From: Euperipatoides rowelli
Taxonomy: Eukaryota; Onychophora; Udeonychophora; Euonychophora; Peripatopsidae
Reading direction: 5' to 3' (one strand)
DNA length: 16,042 bases
Assembly (NCBI GenBank): GCA_003024985.2
Contig: PXIH01S0000428.1
The notes beneath the pieces are model-generated. The model did not search any database, was not told where the DNA came from, and was given only the letters and a program-made list of their open reading frames with translations. Made by a program: the position numbers and the translations under genes. Of the stretch, positions 1-10,243 are shown one piece after another (position 1 is the stretch's first letter; each line of letters begins with the position of its first letter).

Positions 1-575
1 TTATGATCTTCTATCCATTCATTCAATCTAAATAAAATAATCTTTTCACTAATTTTAGCAGTGATTGAAAGATTAGAGATTGGTCTATAAAAGAGAATTT
101 GATTTTTCTTACCCTTTTTATATTTGGGAATAATAGTGGCTATTTTGAAGTGTAATATAGAGAAAAACGAAAATTATCATCTTTATCACTGTAGGAAAAA
201 ACCTATTGGACAAGTATATTCATCTCTATCACAGAAAGGATTAATGCCCTAATTTAGCTATTATTCTACATTTTATTCTCTATGTGACCACCTATACTTA
301 GGGTGCTCATTATCTTTTTGGAAGGCTCTAGCTTAGAGGACTGATTTTACGATTGTTTTTTTTTTAAAATATAGGCCATTGTATTTGATTTACAATATTG
401 TGGAATATGTCGATTGAAAGGTAAATGGACACAGAATTGCTCTAAATTACTAGTGATTTTAGTGCTTAATTTGAAGAAAAATATTTACAGTATAAGCCAA
501 AAAAGGGAGCATAATAATTTTTAAATTAAAATGTTTTTATTATTACACATTACTTAATAGCCAATTTAGAAAATT

Positions 576-624
576 GTTTATACCATTTTAAACTAAGCCT
601 GTTTAGTTTAAAATGCTATAAAAC
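576..624. repeat. strong hairpin, 13-bp perfect core
   Basis: CATTTTAAACTAA (584-596) pairs perfectly with TTAGTTTAAAATG (603-615) around a 6-base loop. The stem extends outward after a mismatch, with GTTTATA against TATAAAAC containing one bulge. Confidence 0.7.
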
Positions 625-1143
625 ATATCATGATTGATTAAATAGTAAGGCCACAATGATTTTAAATATACTAAAAAGCGGAATCATACAGTCTATTAGC
701 AGTTAAAAGTTGAACACAAAGGCTTTTTTATTCATTATGACTAGTGAGCTACAATCTGTTAAATGGCTAGACTTTGATGTGAAACAATCTTAAATTATAC
801 TTCATTCTCTATTACAAATACATAATTTTAAACTTCTACATTAGTGATTTTTTTTTTTAATTTTCATTTTGACAATTTTAGCTTTATCGAGTGTAATAAT
901 GTAGAAGGGATTACAAAATCATTTTGCCAATATTGTAATGGTTGGCATCTCTGCAAACTATAAGCTAGCAAACAAAATTAGAACCGCTTAGAAAATATTC
1001 TTAAGGGAACATATTATAATGTATTTAATTAAATAAAAGATCTTGTGAAATTAGCTACAGCAGGCACTTACATCTGTCTGGTCACAATAAGATCTACTAT
1101 AGAATTAAACGCCATTCAATCAATGGAATCCTTTTTAATAACC

Positions 1144-1178
1144 TACAATGTTAAACATCTTCTAAGTTTAACATTGTA
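1144..1178. repeat. perfect 13-bp hairpin
   Basis: TACAATGTTAAAC and GTTTAACATTGTA are exact complements, separated by 9 bases. No gene adjoins it. Confidence 0.7.
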
Positions 1179-2871
1179 CATTTTACTTAACGTTTCACGT
1201 TAATCCATTGCTGCAATTACATGTGAAGAAAATCATTATTTTCTGTGTCTTTAATTATATGACCATCTCATGACAATGTCACGTGTCTACCAATAGCACA
1301 AAAGCCTAAATTCAGGCCGTTTAAAATTTTCAACTGTGAAATGAGGAAAAAAATAGTTTATTCAGATTATTTTAATTTAAATGAGTAGATCAAGGGAAGC
1401 TTCTAATCTTTGCATTCTTTCAAATCCCAATTAAAAAAAAAATCTCTGGTGTCCTAGGTAGCATTTCACTTTGACATACTCAAGTACGGTACATTTCTGT
1501 AGTTAAGAGAGTTAAGCCACTTTTAAAATCCATATATCATATTTGGCTTGTTGGAATTTCCTAAAAATAGGCACAATATTACACAACTATGTTTATAATA
1601 TTTTATTTTTAAGTAATTAAATTGCACAATACAGACATTTAAAACATCAAATCACTTTAGAAAAAAGCCTATGAATTAGAAAAAATGTAACTTACTGGAA
1701 ATGTAAAAAATTATTTTAAAAAAAAAATAAAACATAGTTGTACATTTAATAACATACCGAGCAACAATATTTATTGTTAATGCCTTAAAACTCAAAGGTG
1801 GCATCCATTTCCATGGTAACAACTATCCACAATAAAATACAATTACATTCACTGTACATGCTCCAGTTTGTCATAACTTTATAAATAAGTAAAAAAGTTC
1901 TGATCTGTGGAATCTTTCCTTAACAGCAAAAATTAATGAAGGGCAATTTTTTTTTTATTTTAAAAATATATTTGATAAACCTAAATATTTTTAATAAAAG
2001 ACAGGGGAAAAGTCTTAGTTTTGAAATATATTTAAGTACCTGGTGATGTAAGATGGTACCATACTGAGAGAATTGTTGAAGAACGAAAGAAGCAGCAGCA
2101 GGAGGAAATCTAATAAAAACATTAAATTGATATTTAATAAAGAATTCTAGCAAGTTAAAAATTGCAAGTAATGATAAATTTTGGAGTGAAAAAAACTAAT
2201 AATTTCAATAAAATAATAAAAAAATATACTGTATATATTACACAAAAAAATAACTGTTTATCAAAATTACTAGGAGACAAAATGCAAAGGCGTTACAACT
2301 GGATCCATTGATAGATGGTTTTAAGGGGTCACATTATAAAGAATTTTATTTTTTTATTTTTATAGAGTAATGAAAATCTGCAGTACCGTAATAATAATTT
2401 TTATGTACTAAACACAAATATGCAATCAGATTTAGTATGTTACTGAGATGCGTAAATTTGTGGCCCTTTAAAATAATAAGTAAGCCAATTTGAAACGTGA
2501 AATTTTCACTGAAAGATTGCACACAGACCCGTGTGGAATAAGACTAACTTTACACTTGTAGAGGTAATAGTTGTGAAGATATACAAAAAATGTGACAAGG
2601 ATAATTTATTAGTATTATGATTAAAATTTAAAAAAAAAAAACTTTTTTTTTTAAAAATTAAAAAAAAAAATGTCATTGCACTCACCAGTTAATTCTACAT
2701 TAAATCATTAAATTTCACAATTATAACATAAGGTGTTGAAATGATAAAGCGGGCAAAATTATCATTTTGAGAAAACGCAAAAGATAACAAATGAAAGAGA
2801 GAAAAAAAATCGAACTATATTTCTTTTTAGTAATTAAAATTGATGACCAGCGATTACTATCTTATATTGAA

Positions 2872-3096
2872 CTAAAGTGAAAAAAATATACAGTAAATAG
2901 AATTATCGGAGCTCAATTGACACTCGTCTAATAAATTTGTATCTAAAATTGTTGAAGTTTCACGTACTGAACTAACTCGCCAATATCAGTATAATTTTTT
3001 CAGCCGGTCCGCAATTTTTGCTATTTGGCTTTCTTTTTCAAAATGCATTAACTCAATGAATTTTTTTTTGCTTGGTGAGATCTTTTTCTTTTCCAT
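2872..3096 (-). pseudogene. unidentified protein-like frame with one internal TGA
   Basis: On the minus strand, an ATG at 3096 (context AAAAATGG, right after an in-frame TAA) opens 36 codons. They include MEKKKISPSKKKFIELM and ESQIAKIADRLKKLY, then TGA at 2988-2986. The same frame continues for 37 more codons (RETSTILDTNLLDECQL) to TAG at 2874-2872. The composition, with balanced charged, helical and polar segments, looks more like real protein than the surrounding low-complexity DNA. I do not recognise the family. It may be a decayed gene, a terminal exon with an unseen intron, or chance. Its start overlaps one arm of a large inverted repeat. Confidence 0.35.
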
Positions 3097-3190
3097 TTTT
3101 TTTTATTTAAAAATTTAAGATAAACAATAGAAAGCATGCAATGACAACAAAAAAATCTCGCCAAGAACTCAAAATACAATGAGACTTAAT
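3047..3190. repeat. large imperfect inverted repeat
   Basis: CTTGGTGAGATCTTTTT at 3071-3087 pairs with AAAAAAATCTCGCCAAG at 3149-3165, with two mismatches in 17. Outside these, ATTAACTCAATGA and CAATGAGACTTAATT also mirror each other. Together they would fold into a hairpin of about 140 bases. It overlaps the start of a protein-like minus-strand frame. Confidence 0.6.
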
Positions 3191-3377
3191 TAACCAATAA
3201 AATGTCAAGCTGACGTAATAATTTAGAAGCGATGTTTTGTGCATGAGTTGATTTAAAAGCCATGTACAGCACATCATCTTTTATCTTGATTGTGAAAGAG
3301 TTTGACATCACGATTTGTTTAGAAAAAAATCTTAAAACGTTTAAAATAAGACAAACAGCAAAGATGCAGGCCTCCAT
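3186..3377 (-). pseudogene. unidentified 63-codon frame, possibly related to the frame at 2872-3096
   Basis: A minus-strand frame starts MEACIFAVCLILNVLRFF and ends in a charged segment, KIKDDVLYMAFKSTHAQN then ASKLLRQLDILLVN, before TAA. The first 20 residues are hydrophobic, and an internal Met (MSNSF) could be an alternative start. It lies 90 bases upstream of the second minus-strand frame and out of phase with it, so the two could be pieces of one broken gene. No family is recognised, and a plus-strand frame of similar length overlaps it. I give it low weight. Confidence 0.25.
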
Positions 3378-3759
3378 TTATGGGAGATATTCACGATTTA
3401 AAATCAGCTATTTGCACTGTTTTTTGATAAAAATAACTAAAAACAACAAGTACTGTAGATTGTAAATAAAGCTCTATTTATGCATTTTAATTTTTTTTTA
3501 TTTGTAATTAAAACTTTTATTTTCTTAAAGTAGAAGGTTAGAACTTAACAAAAATGTATAATTTAAAACATTGATGACCGCACCCAAAAATTAATTTTTT
3601 TTTTAACTTTTGAATTGTGTGACCCTTTAATGTAAACATTTTAATCTTCATGAGCTGTTCATTATTTGAATGTGTTGGAGGGGTAGAATTAAGTTAATAC
3701 TGCCAGTCCTAATTAATAGCAATGTGCAACATAGACAAGTGATTTAACTTTATATGTAA

Positions 3760-3915
3760 TAGTGATGGGTCTTTCATTAATGAACCGACTTTTGTGAATT
3801 ACTACTATAGTATGAACAACTCATTCTCTGCTCATGAGAAAAAAGCTGTTTGTTCATGACACCATTAACAAAATAATATGTTTAGTTTATTTAATGATTG
3901 AATCATTGGGATCTT
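3760..3915 (+). mobile_element. possible hAT-like transposon end
   Basis: TAGTGATGGGTCTTTCAT at 3760 has the form of the ends of some animal hAT elements (TAGTGATGGG, then a TTCAT/ATGAA palindrome). Inner mirrored TTCATTAATGAA and CTCATGAG/GTTCATGAC words fit. No matching opposite end or duplication was found. This rests on recalled similarity only. Confidence 0.25.
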
Positions 3916-4162
3916 CAGCTAAAGGTGTTCTCATATGATAGACAGTTAATAAATAGTGCAATTACAAATAAAATTTAAAAAAAAAAGTGGCTACATTCAT
4001 AAGTAAATAAATAAAGTAAAAATAATTAAAATGGACTTCATCAATATTGCTTTTAAAACATTCAGGCATTTAAAATAAATTACAAATAGATTGTAGTCAG
4101 GTTTTAAAAAATTCAATAACTTAATAGTTTATATTTAATTTAATTATAAACTTTGGAATGAA

Positions 4163-4173
4163 GGGGGGGGGGG
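4163..4173 (+). repeat. 11-base poly-G run
   Basis: Eleven consecutive G stand in a region that is otherwise about three-quarters A+T. Similar G or C runs occur at 8869-8882, 8990-8998 and 9630-9642, so most of the window's GC is concentrated in such tracts and in the 12-kb island. Confidence 0.8.
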
Positions 4174-5084
4174 AGTTTTAAAATTTAAAAATTGTTAATT
4201 TTGAAGCTATTTGCTAACGCTAACTTTTGACTCGTACGCTAACTCTAATCCATATTCAGTTTCTTTCTAAATTGAAAATAGATCTTCCGTTTTAAGTTTG
4301 ACTTTTGCCCTTTCCTTTTACTAATTATAAATGTTAAAAAAATATTAAAAATGAAATTAATAATTAATACAAGTTATTCTAAATAACAATTTATCATTTT
4401 CAGTTTATATTATGTAAGTTTGCTCATTTGATGTACTGAATTTAGCATTATAATTATTAAATATAATTAAATAAGCATTTATTAGAATGAAAAATGATTT
4501 AGTTTTGTTTTAGAAATGGATTTATTTTATATTTCTGAGTAATCCAAAGCTTATTATATTAGCATTATTATTTATAATAATCAAACAGCTTGTTGTGGTG
4601 GTGAAGTAAGGCTATGGTTTGGAAGATATAAGAAAGGACTTATATTTTTCAATAAAAATTTGTGAATAACGTTTAGGTCCTAATACAACTGCTAACTGTA
4701 AATTATTACTGGAGAAGAAGGGAAAAAAAGCACTATTTAAGAATTAAACAAGGATCAGCACATTATTTAGAAATAAACAAACGCAGCAAAAGCATTTCAT
4801 ACCGCATGCAATGAAATAGATCTATGTGTATGTTTNTAAAGATATCGGACTTTTTCTAGACAAGACAAAAGTAGATAGAGAAAATGATAAGGTTTTAAAA
4901 CTCTAGTTGGAAACCAGAAAGAAGAAAAAAATGGGGAAAAATTAAAAATTTAAAGAGGCAAAATAGTTTCTACAGATCATAACTTATCCACAAAAAAAAA
5001 AAAAAAAACTTTATTGGTAGAATCAGATCTGGAAAAAAAATAGTAGGCCTACATACAGTAGCTGAGTAGCAATTAAATTGGCAT

Positions 5085-5500
5085 AATATACTTAGGTAAA
5101 TTGAAGATCTATCACCTGATATACAGTACTATTTTGAATTATACAGTAGATAGAGTAACCAAAAAGGCGGTGGCGTACTTATAAAAAATTTACTTGAATT
5201 TAAATTATTCAGATAATTAGCCTAGTGTAGTAGAAACCCTATGGATATAATTTAAAATTATGAAGGAAACTTATCTTTTGGGACTTTGCTATAGACCACC
5301 AAATCAGTGATTCTTTGGATACTCAACTTAGACAAAATATCATCTATTCTTGACCAATATTCTATTATATATCAATCTCAAAAAAAAAAAAAACTTATAT
5401 TTGGTGATTTTAACGTACCAAATATAAATTAGCTTACTGGCACAAACAATTATGCTGAAAATACATTTGTTTTTAATCTGTTTAAATTAACTCATGGGTA
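5085..5500 (+). pseudogene. decayed LINE endonuclease (CR1/Jockey-like ORF2 fragment)
   Basis: Segments of an apurinic-type endonuclease domain can be read in changing frames. IEDLSPDIQ and GGGVLIKNLLEF (near 5103-5200) are in one frame. VETLWI, then KETYLLGLCYRPPNQ (5230-5310), are in a second. GDFNVPNIN followed by AENTFVFNLFKLTHG (5403-5497) is in a third, shifted across a 13-A run. The order GGGV, ET-x-W, YRPP, GDFN matches the endonuclease at the N-terminus of CR1/Jockey/RTE-type LINE ORF2. GDFN carries the catalytic Asp/Asn pair. Several stops sit where tryptophan is expected (for example TAG after NIN), consistent with point decay. No reverse transcriptase remains downstream, so this is a fragment. 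It could come from the same family as the ORF1 remnant at the window's end, but that is not shown. Confidence 0.75.
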
Positions 5501-6801
5501 AGTTTTCAGTAATGGAGTAGGCTACTTTATAGTGCTACTTGAAAAGTTTTATATTAAACCTAATTTTTCATGTTTTATTATGCACTGCTAGTGCTATGGA
5601 TTTTTTTATTTGTTACTAATAATAGAAATATATATAGCCTAATACATATTTATAAAAAAGTATAAAACATTTTGAGATCTGTTTATTTATTTTTTTGTTA
5701 ATTTCATGCTATTTTAATCGTGTCCTGTGTTGTTACATTCATTAAATGGCTAATGCTTATTGGTATTTTCTGCACTGAATTCAATGTTTTTTAAGTTAAA
5801 TAAAAGCAAAACAATAAAGTTGAAGAAATTTACTTTCATTTTTCTATATATTTTTTTCCTATTATATTTAGAAAATAAATAAGTACCTGTAAGTTTAAAT
5901 ATTGTTACCCTCAGAACTTTTGTGTCTTTTATAAAAGGTACTCAATTTTTTTTTTTCAGTTGCTAAAAATAATAACCTAATCAGTTAATTTTTTTTTCAC
6001 TTCCTAATTAATGATCATTAGGGCCAGGATAGTTATGTAATAAAAAATACTTAAATATGTATATAAATGTGCTAAAAATTGCATAAATATATACTAAAAA
6101 GTAAAAAAAATGTGAAAATAAGTACAAAAAAATTATGAAATATGTAACTTTTATGTAAAATGAATAAAAATATGTNAAATTACTTTACAAATTAACTAAA
6201 ATAATGCTAAATTCAAATTTAATAAAATTCGGACTATTATTACATTAAATCATATTTTTGTATTTCAGTTTGATATTGGAGATGAAATATGAAAAAATCG
6301 GAGCACTAGGCAGCTTTGCAACTGCATTTCATTTAGGGATGCAGTTTAAATAAAAAATTAAAATTCTTACCCAAATACTGTAATCCATGTTTCATCAAGA
6401 CATTCATTTGGTGTAATAGAATCTCTAAAAAATATAGGAAAAAAATTGATATACCAATATTACTTAAGGTGAGATTTTTTTTTTATCAAAAATATGAAAA
6501 CTAGTCCTTGACCAAGTAATTTACATTATATTGATTATAGACTGCATATTAAGCCATTGCTATAATACAATTACTGATTAGATCTTTCATTTTATTTCTC
6601 TAAACACCTATGCTGATTTCATTTGTTAGGTATTTAAAATTCATATCAATGCATGGAATGTTTGGTAGCTAAGAATAAGTTTTAAATAAATGTAAATGCC
6701 AATCTTAAATAAACCATGACCTTAAAATTTGAAGTTTAATGAAGGGCAGATTACTTTATATCAAATGAAAGATATTAGGTTATAGAATTCAGATCAAACA
6801 T
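5501..6801. other. AT-rich stretch, nothing recognised
   Basis: Low-complexity AT sequence. TAATGATCATTA at 6009-6020 is a perfect palindrome. Near 6050-6180 the sequence is a degenerate TAAATATGT-like low-complexity tract, with an N at 6176. No continuation of the LINE reverse transcriptase was found. Confidence 0.5.
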
Positions 6802-6816
6802 CAGTGTTAGAAAAAT
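6802..6816 (+). repeat. left terminal inverted repeat
   Basis: The 15-base sequence CAGTGTTAGAAAAAT is a perfect inverse match to 10256-10270. It is followed at 6827-6843 by the hairpin ACTTGCC-tgg-GGCAAGT, which fits a subterminal repeat of the same element. Confidence 0.6.
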
Positions 6817-6826
6817 ACCATGCACG

Positions 6827-6843
6827 ACTTGCCTGGGGCAAGT
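6827..6843. repeat. GGCAAGT hairpin, left subterminal
   Basis: ACTTGCC and GGCAAGT form a 7-bp stem around TGG. The sequence that follows, up to 6882, resembles 9136-9181 in direct orientation (GGGCAAGTAAAAA, then CGGG, then GTAAAATTTT). This ties the left end to the internal repeats. Confidence 0.6.
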
Positions 6844-7076
6844 AAAAAAATATATCGGGTATGTAAAATTTTACTATACTGTTCCTAATCGGGCAAGTAG
6901 AATTTGGATCATAATTTTTAAAAATTCATTCTGAAAATTTTTTAGACAATGATTTACAAATAACTATCATCTCTAAATCCTAAAAAAACAAAAAAAAAAA
7001 ACAATCAATATCATTTTCAAACACATTTGCCGCTAACTACCCCGATGTAATAGTAAAATAAAATGTTAAATGACTA

Positions 7077-7396
7077 GTGTCTGCCGAGAAACTAATCAGC
7101 ACGGATTACTAAAAATCAACCTATCACATATGGCTGTACGTCAATTAACCTAAATGGATCGGCAGATATTTTTTTATTTACAGGAATAGCATTCCTCCCA
7201 ACCTTAACTCCTACTAAATAATAAATAAATATGCCTCAAGCCTAATGATAATTAATAAGTGGAGTAAACCTGATTGCTAAATGAAACTAAACTAAAAACT
7301 CACTTTTAATAATAATACATTATTCCCTTCAGCCCATCTATTAACCAATCAGTGATTGTATTTTAGGAATCCGTGCAGCTGTTGCTATGCAGACAC
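7077..7396. mobile_element. MITE-like element with imperfect inverted ends
   Basis: The left arm GTGTCTGC (7077-7084), followed 15 bases later by GCACGGATT (7099-7107), is mirrored on the right by AATCCGTGC (7368-7376) and GCAGACAC (7389-7396) with similar spacing. The interior shows no frame. The paired blocks with near-conserved spacing suggest an old 320-bp inverted-repeat element. A clear target-site duplication is not visible. Confidence 0.45.
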
Positions 7397-8190
7397 AGCT
7401 ATAAATGGGGCAATACTTTTTATGATTATATAGCCTACAGCTGCATACTACAGTTTTTATTTATTTATTCAATTATCAAAACATCAATATATCTGTATAT
7501 ACTGTATATTTAATTGACTAAATATTTATTTATTTATTTAGAAGTTATTCCTTTGTTTTTATTAATAGAGAAAAAAAATTACGTCTTTATATTGAAACCG
7601 AGTTAGTATGTTTCTAGCTTGTTGATTGAAACACAAAATTTCAGCTCCTCCCTTTTTTGCTTGACTTTTGTCACATGATGAGAAAGTTGACAAAACACAT
7701 TATAAATCAAAGATGAGATGATTATAAAATATNTTTGATAAAAATANNCTGCTTTAATCCCTCAATGTTTAGTACAAGAATTATATGTCAAAAATAAATA
7801 TACAGTAACTAGGCTATAATGATAATTTAGAAGTGGAGTTTGAAATTTTGTATAATTCCATAAACTTTTAGGAAAATTAAAATTTCAGAAGCTTTTTCCC
7901 TTCAATTAAATTATGCTTGTAGTTGAAATTTTAAAGTTTGTGTAGTTTTCACTCTTGACAGGTTTTTATTTATTTTATAATGTAAGCATGTAAACAAAAT
8001 ATTAGTTTACTTTTAAATTATCATTGAGATCAAATCAATTAACCTCTTAGAACTAGTAATATATACCTGTATATACAGTATAATTTATAAACATCCTCAA
8101 ATTCTATCTTAAACAAACTTTAATAGACTAATGTCAGAAATGAGAGCATGAAAATGTTGTTATAAACACTTCCAGGGGTATTTCACTACT

Positions 8191-8229
8191 ATTGAGTTTA
8201 ATAAGTCCCTTTTGATCATTAAACTCAAT
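8191..8229. repeat. perfect 12-bp hairpin
   Basis: ATTGAGTTTAAT and ATTAAACTCAAT are exact complements around a 15-base loop. It lies inside the large composite element, in otherwise featureless AT-rich sequence. Confidence 0.65.
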
Positions 8230-8906
8230 TTATTTCCTTTTTTTCCCCCCTTAATTCTTAACTCAATTTTAAAAAATATTTTGACAATTTGATCATGATA
8301 AAATTTAATACCGTACTATTCATGATTTAACCTTTAACAATTAAAATTAAAATTATGTTTTTGAATTTCAAAACAATTAATCTTTTATATAGGCCTACCA
8401 AGAATAGACACAAAACANTAAATAAATCTTAAAGTAAATAAAAATCTTAAAAGTGGTGTTTTGGATGCTACTGTAGCCTAGCCTTAATGGTAGACTGCAT
8501 ACAACATGAATACCGAATAATGAAACTTTAGTGACTAATGTCTTTTCAAAGTGACTAGTTTTTATTTTCAATAATAGTCAGTAGTGACTTTAAATTTTAT
8601 TTCAAGCCAGAAAAAAGCCTGTGGTACTGTAATTAGATTTAAAGTTTAAATTAGGTTGCATTTAAAAAAAAAACTGAAATAAGCCGTTTTTAAAATGAAA
8701 CAAATATTGTTGCTGGCTTGCTGCTTTTGGCGGACTCTTTACTAGGGTGGATGAGGGAGGGTGTTTGGAACTGTAGTTCTGGGGCCTTAGCCAGGGGGTG
8801 GGTTGTGGATGACTAAACTACATAAGATTACACTGCATAGTTATGACATTAAGACCCTACTTAACAGCCCCTCCCCCCCCCCAAAAAAAAAAAAAAGTTT
8901 ATCAAA

Positions 8907-9209
8907 ACCAGCTTATCAAAATATAAGGGAGCAGTACAAGGCCTCGCCTGTATTTGCAGTCCAGGGGCACCCATTAGGATGTTTGAAAGGGGGGGGGGAA
9001 GAGAGAGAGAGAGAGACCAGCTTAAAGGGAATCCACAGGTGGGCTTTTAACAGGAATTGTATCATGCCTCCACTACCCATCTTTCATTAAAATAATTGCT
9101 GTAAACCATTACTGAAACTTATCTTTGGATAGGGTGGGCAAGTAAAAAATTGATTCGGGCAAGTAAAATTTTGACTTACTTGCCCAACCAGTCAAGTAAA
9201 AAAAATATA
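8907..9209 (+). repeat. direct repeat copy 1 (about 300 bp)
   Basis: This copy begins ACCAGCTTATCAAAATATAA. It passes through a poly-G and GA tract near 8990-9017, then a segment ending in TTTCATTAAAATAATTGC, and ends with GGCAAGT hairpin sequence and an AAAAATATA tail. It matches 9553-9797 plus 10198-10254 with scattered substitutions. Short open frames across it are by-products of the repeat, not genes. Confidence 0.85.
9178..9197. repeat. GGCAAGT hairpin, internal
   Basis: ACTTGCCCAACCAGTCAAGT is an imperfect palindrome at the end of direct repeat copy 1. It is the counterpart of 10224-10243. Confidence 0.6.
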
Positions 9210-9503
9210 CATCAGGCTTTCAGATAATTATTTGATGATGTCTTCCATTGACTCCCTAAATTTTAATATGACAATCAAACAATTTGATCGACTTCCAAAA
9301 TTCTAACATGGACTTCCATGTTTTAACCAAAAGTTCTTAATCATGGAAAAAAAAATATTGATAAAAAAAGTTGTTTAAATGTTAATGATATCAACTACCC
9401 CAACATTTGATAACAGGATTTAAAAAGGGCATGCACAAAGTTTCCAAAAAAAGGGCAGGGCATCTTGTCTAGAGCATAACATTTTTCAATTTCAATTCAA
9501 TCN

Positions 9504-9660
9504 ATTTGCAGTCCAGGGGCCCCCATTAAAATGTTGGGGAGGGGGGTGGGACAGATCAGCTTATCAAAATATAAGGGAGCAGTACTAGGCCTCGCCTGTA
9601 TTTGCAGTACAGGGGCACACATTAGGATGTTGGGGGGGGGGGGAGAGAGAGAGACCAGCT
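9504..9660 (+). repeat. 96-bp tandem unit with poly-G and GA tract
   Basis: ATTTGCAGT-CAGGGGC recurs at 9504 and 9600, a 96-base period. Each unit continues through CATTA-ATGTTGGGG, a run of G, and a CAGCTT segment. A single related unit lies in the upstream direct repeat (8907-9025). This is the pattern of a small minisatellite carried within the element. The N at 9503 falls exactly at the junction where the first unit begins. Confidence 0.7.
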
Positions 9661-9797
9661 TCAAGAGAATCCACAGGTGGGCTTTTAATAGGAATTGCAT
9701 CATGCGTCGGTTACCCATCTTTCATTAAAATAATTGCTGTAAACCATTAATGAAACTTAGCATCTTTGGAGAGGGTAGGCTAGGCAAGTAAAAAATT

Positions 9798-10193
9798 ACC
9801 GCTATTATTATTATTATTATTTCGGTTTATTTCAAACAGATATAATACACATTAATATAGAGTAACAAATAGGACTATATTAAACAGATAAAATAATTTA
9901 GTTTAATAATATGTTCTCTGGCCCATCAAAGGATATGAAAAACAGAACATTATCTTCCAATATAAAAATTGATTAGAAAATGGAAATAAAAAAATAAATA
10001 AGTCTATGTACAAAGTAAAATTAAATGATAAAGTCAATCCAGAATCCAGATAAATTGAGAAAAGTTCTAGATAGTACCAGGTGTATTATTGATATACAGT
10101 ATAGGCTATTGTAAATTGATGATTCCCAGTAAATTATGGTGTTAACGGTATTACCACACTGCTAATGATGAATGAATGAAAGTACTGTAGCCT
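9798..10193 (-). mobile_element. reverse-oriented LINE 3' tail insertion
   Basis: About 396 bp interrupt repeat copy 2, flanked on both sides by AATT (9794-9797 and 10194-10197), a likely short target-site duplication. The left edge is an ATT microsatellite (9804-9822). Read on the minus strand, the insert ends GAAATAAACCGAAATAATAA, a polyadenylation-like signal followed by an AAT repeat, as seen at the 3' ends of CR1-like LINEs and the SINEs they mobilise. No coding region is evident, as expected for a 5'-truncated copy. Confidence 0.65.
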
Positions 10194-10223
10194 AATTGAT
10201 TCGGGCAACTAAAATTTTGACTT

Positions 10224-10243
10224 ACTTGCTCGACCGGGCGAGT
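10224..10243. repeat. GGCAAGT-type hairpin, right subterminal
   Basis: ACTTGCTCGACCGGGCGAGT is an imperfect palindrome. It differs from the internal copy (9178-9197) by several substitutions, some of which preserve pairing (GCTCG with CGAGT). Confidence 0.6.

Larger units (their letters stand above)
1..2871. other. AT-rich intergenic stretch, no gene seen
   Basis: There is no convincing frame on either strand. A 77-codon minus frame at 1920-2153 is low-complexity (F-, K- and I-rich) and looks like chance. The stretch holds the hairpins at 576-624 and 1144-1178 and an A12-C-T10 palindrome near 2630-2652. TACGGTA and TACCGTA motifs occur at 1485 and 2384. Confidence 0.6.
3378..5084. other. AT-rich stretch with one possible transposon end
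   Basis: Apart from the TAGTGATGGG motif at 3760, the poly-G at 4163 and a 17-base poly-A at 4992-5008, nothing was recognised. One N lies at 4836. The last few hundred bases could be the unrecognisable 5' portion of the LINE fragment that follows. Confidence 0.5.

Noticed and set aside
1920-2153. 77-codon minus-strand frame
   Set aside because: It is rich in F, I and K from AT-rich DNA. There are no motifs, no initiation context and no splice or neighbour support.
3262-3465. 67-codon plus-strand frame
   Set aside because: It overlaps the more protein-like minus-strand frame. Its composition (K, I, F, S) is what AT-rich DNA gives by chance.
9000-9017. GA-rich tract as a promoter GAGA site
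   Set aside because: It is an intrinsic part of the minisatellite unit and is repeated at 9643-9654, with no gene start near it.
8803-9090. 95-codon plus-strand open frame
   Set aside because: It runs through poly-C, poly-A, poly-G and GA tracts of a repeat that is duplicated nearby. Its protein is proline/lysine low-complexity and follows the repeat, not a gene.
9497-9728. 73- and 65-codon frames on opposite strands
   Set aside because: They overlap each other in the same repeat unit and share its G-run and GA-run. They are translations of repeat DNA.
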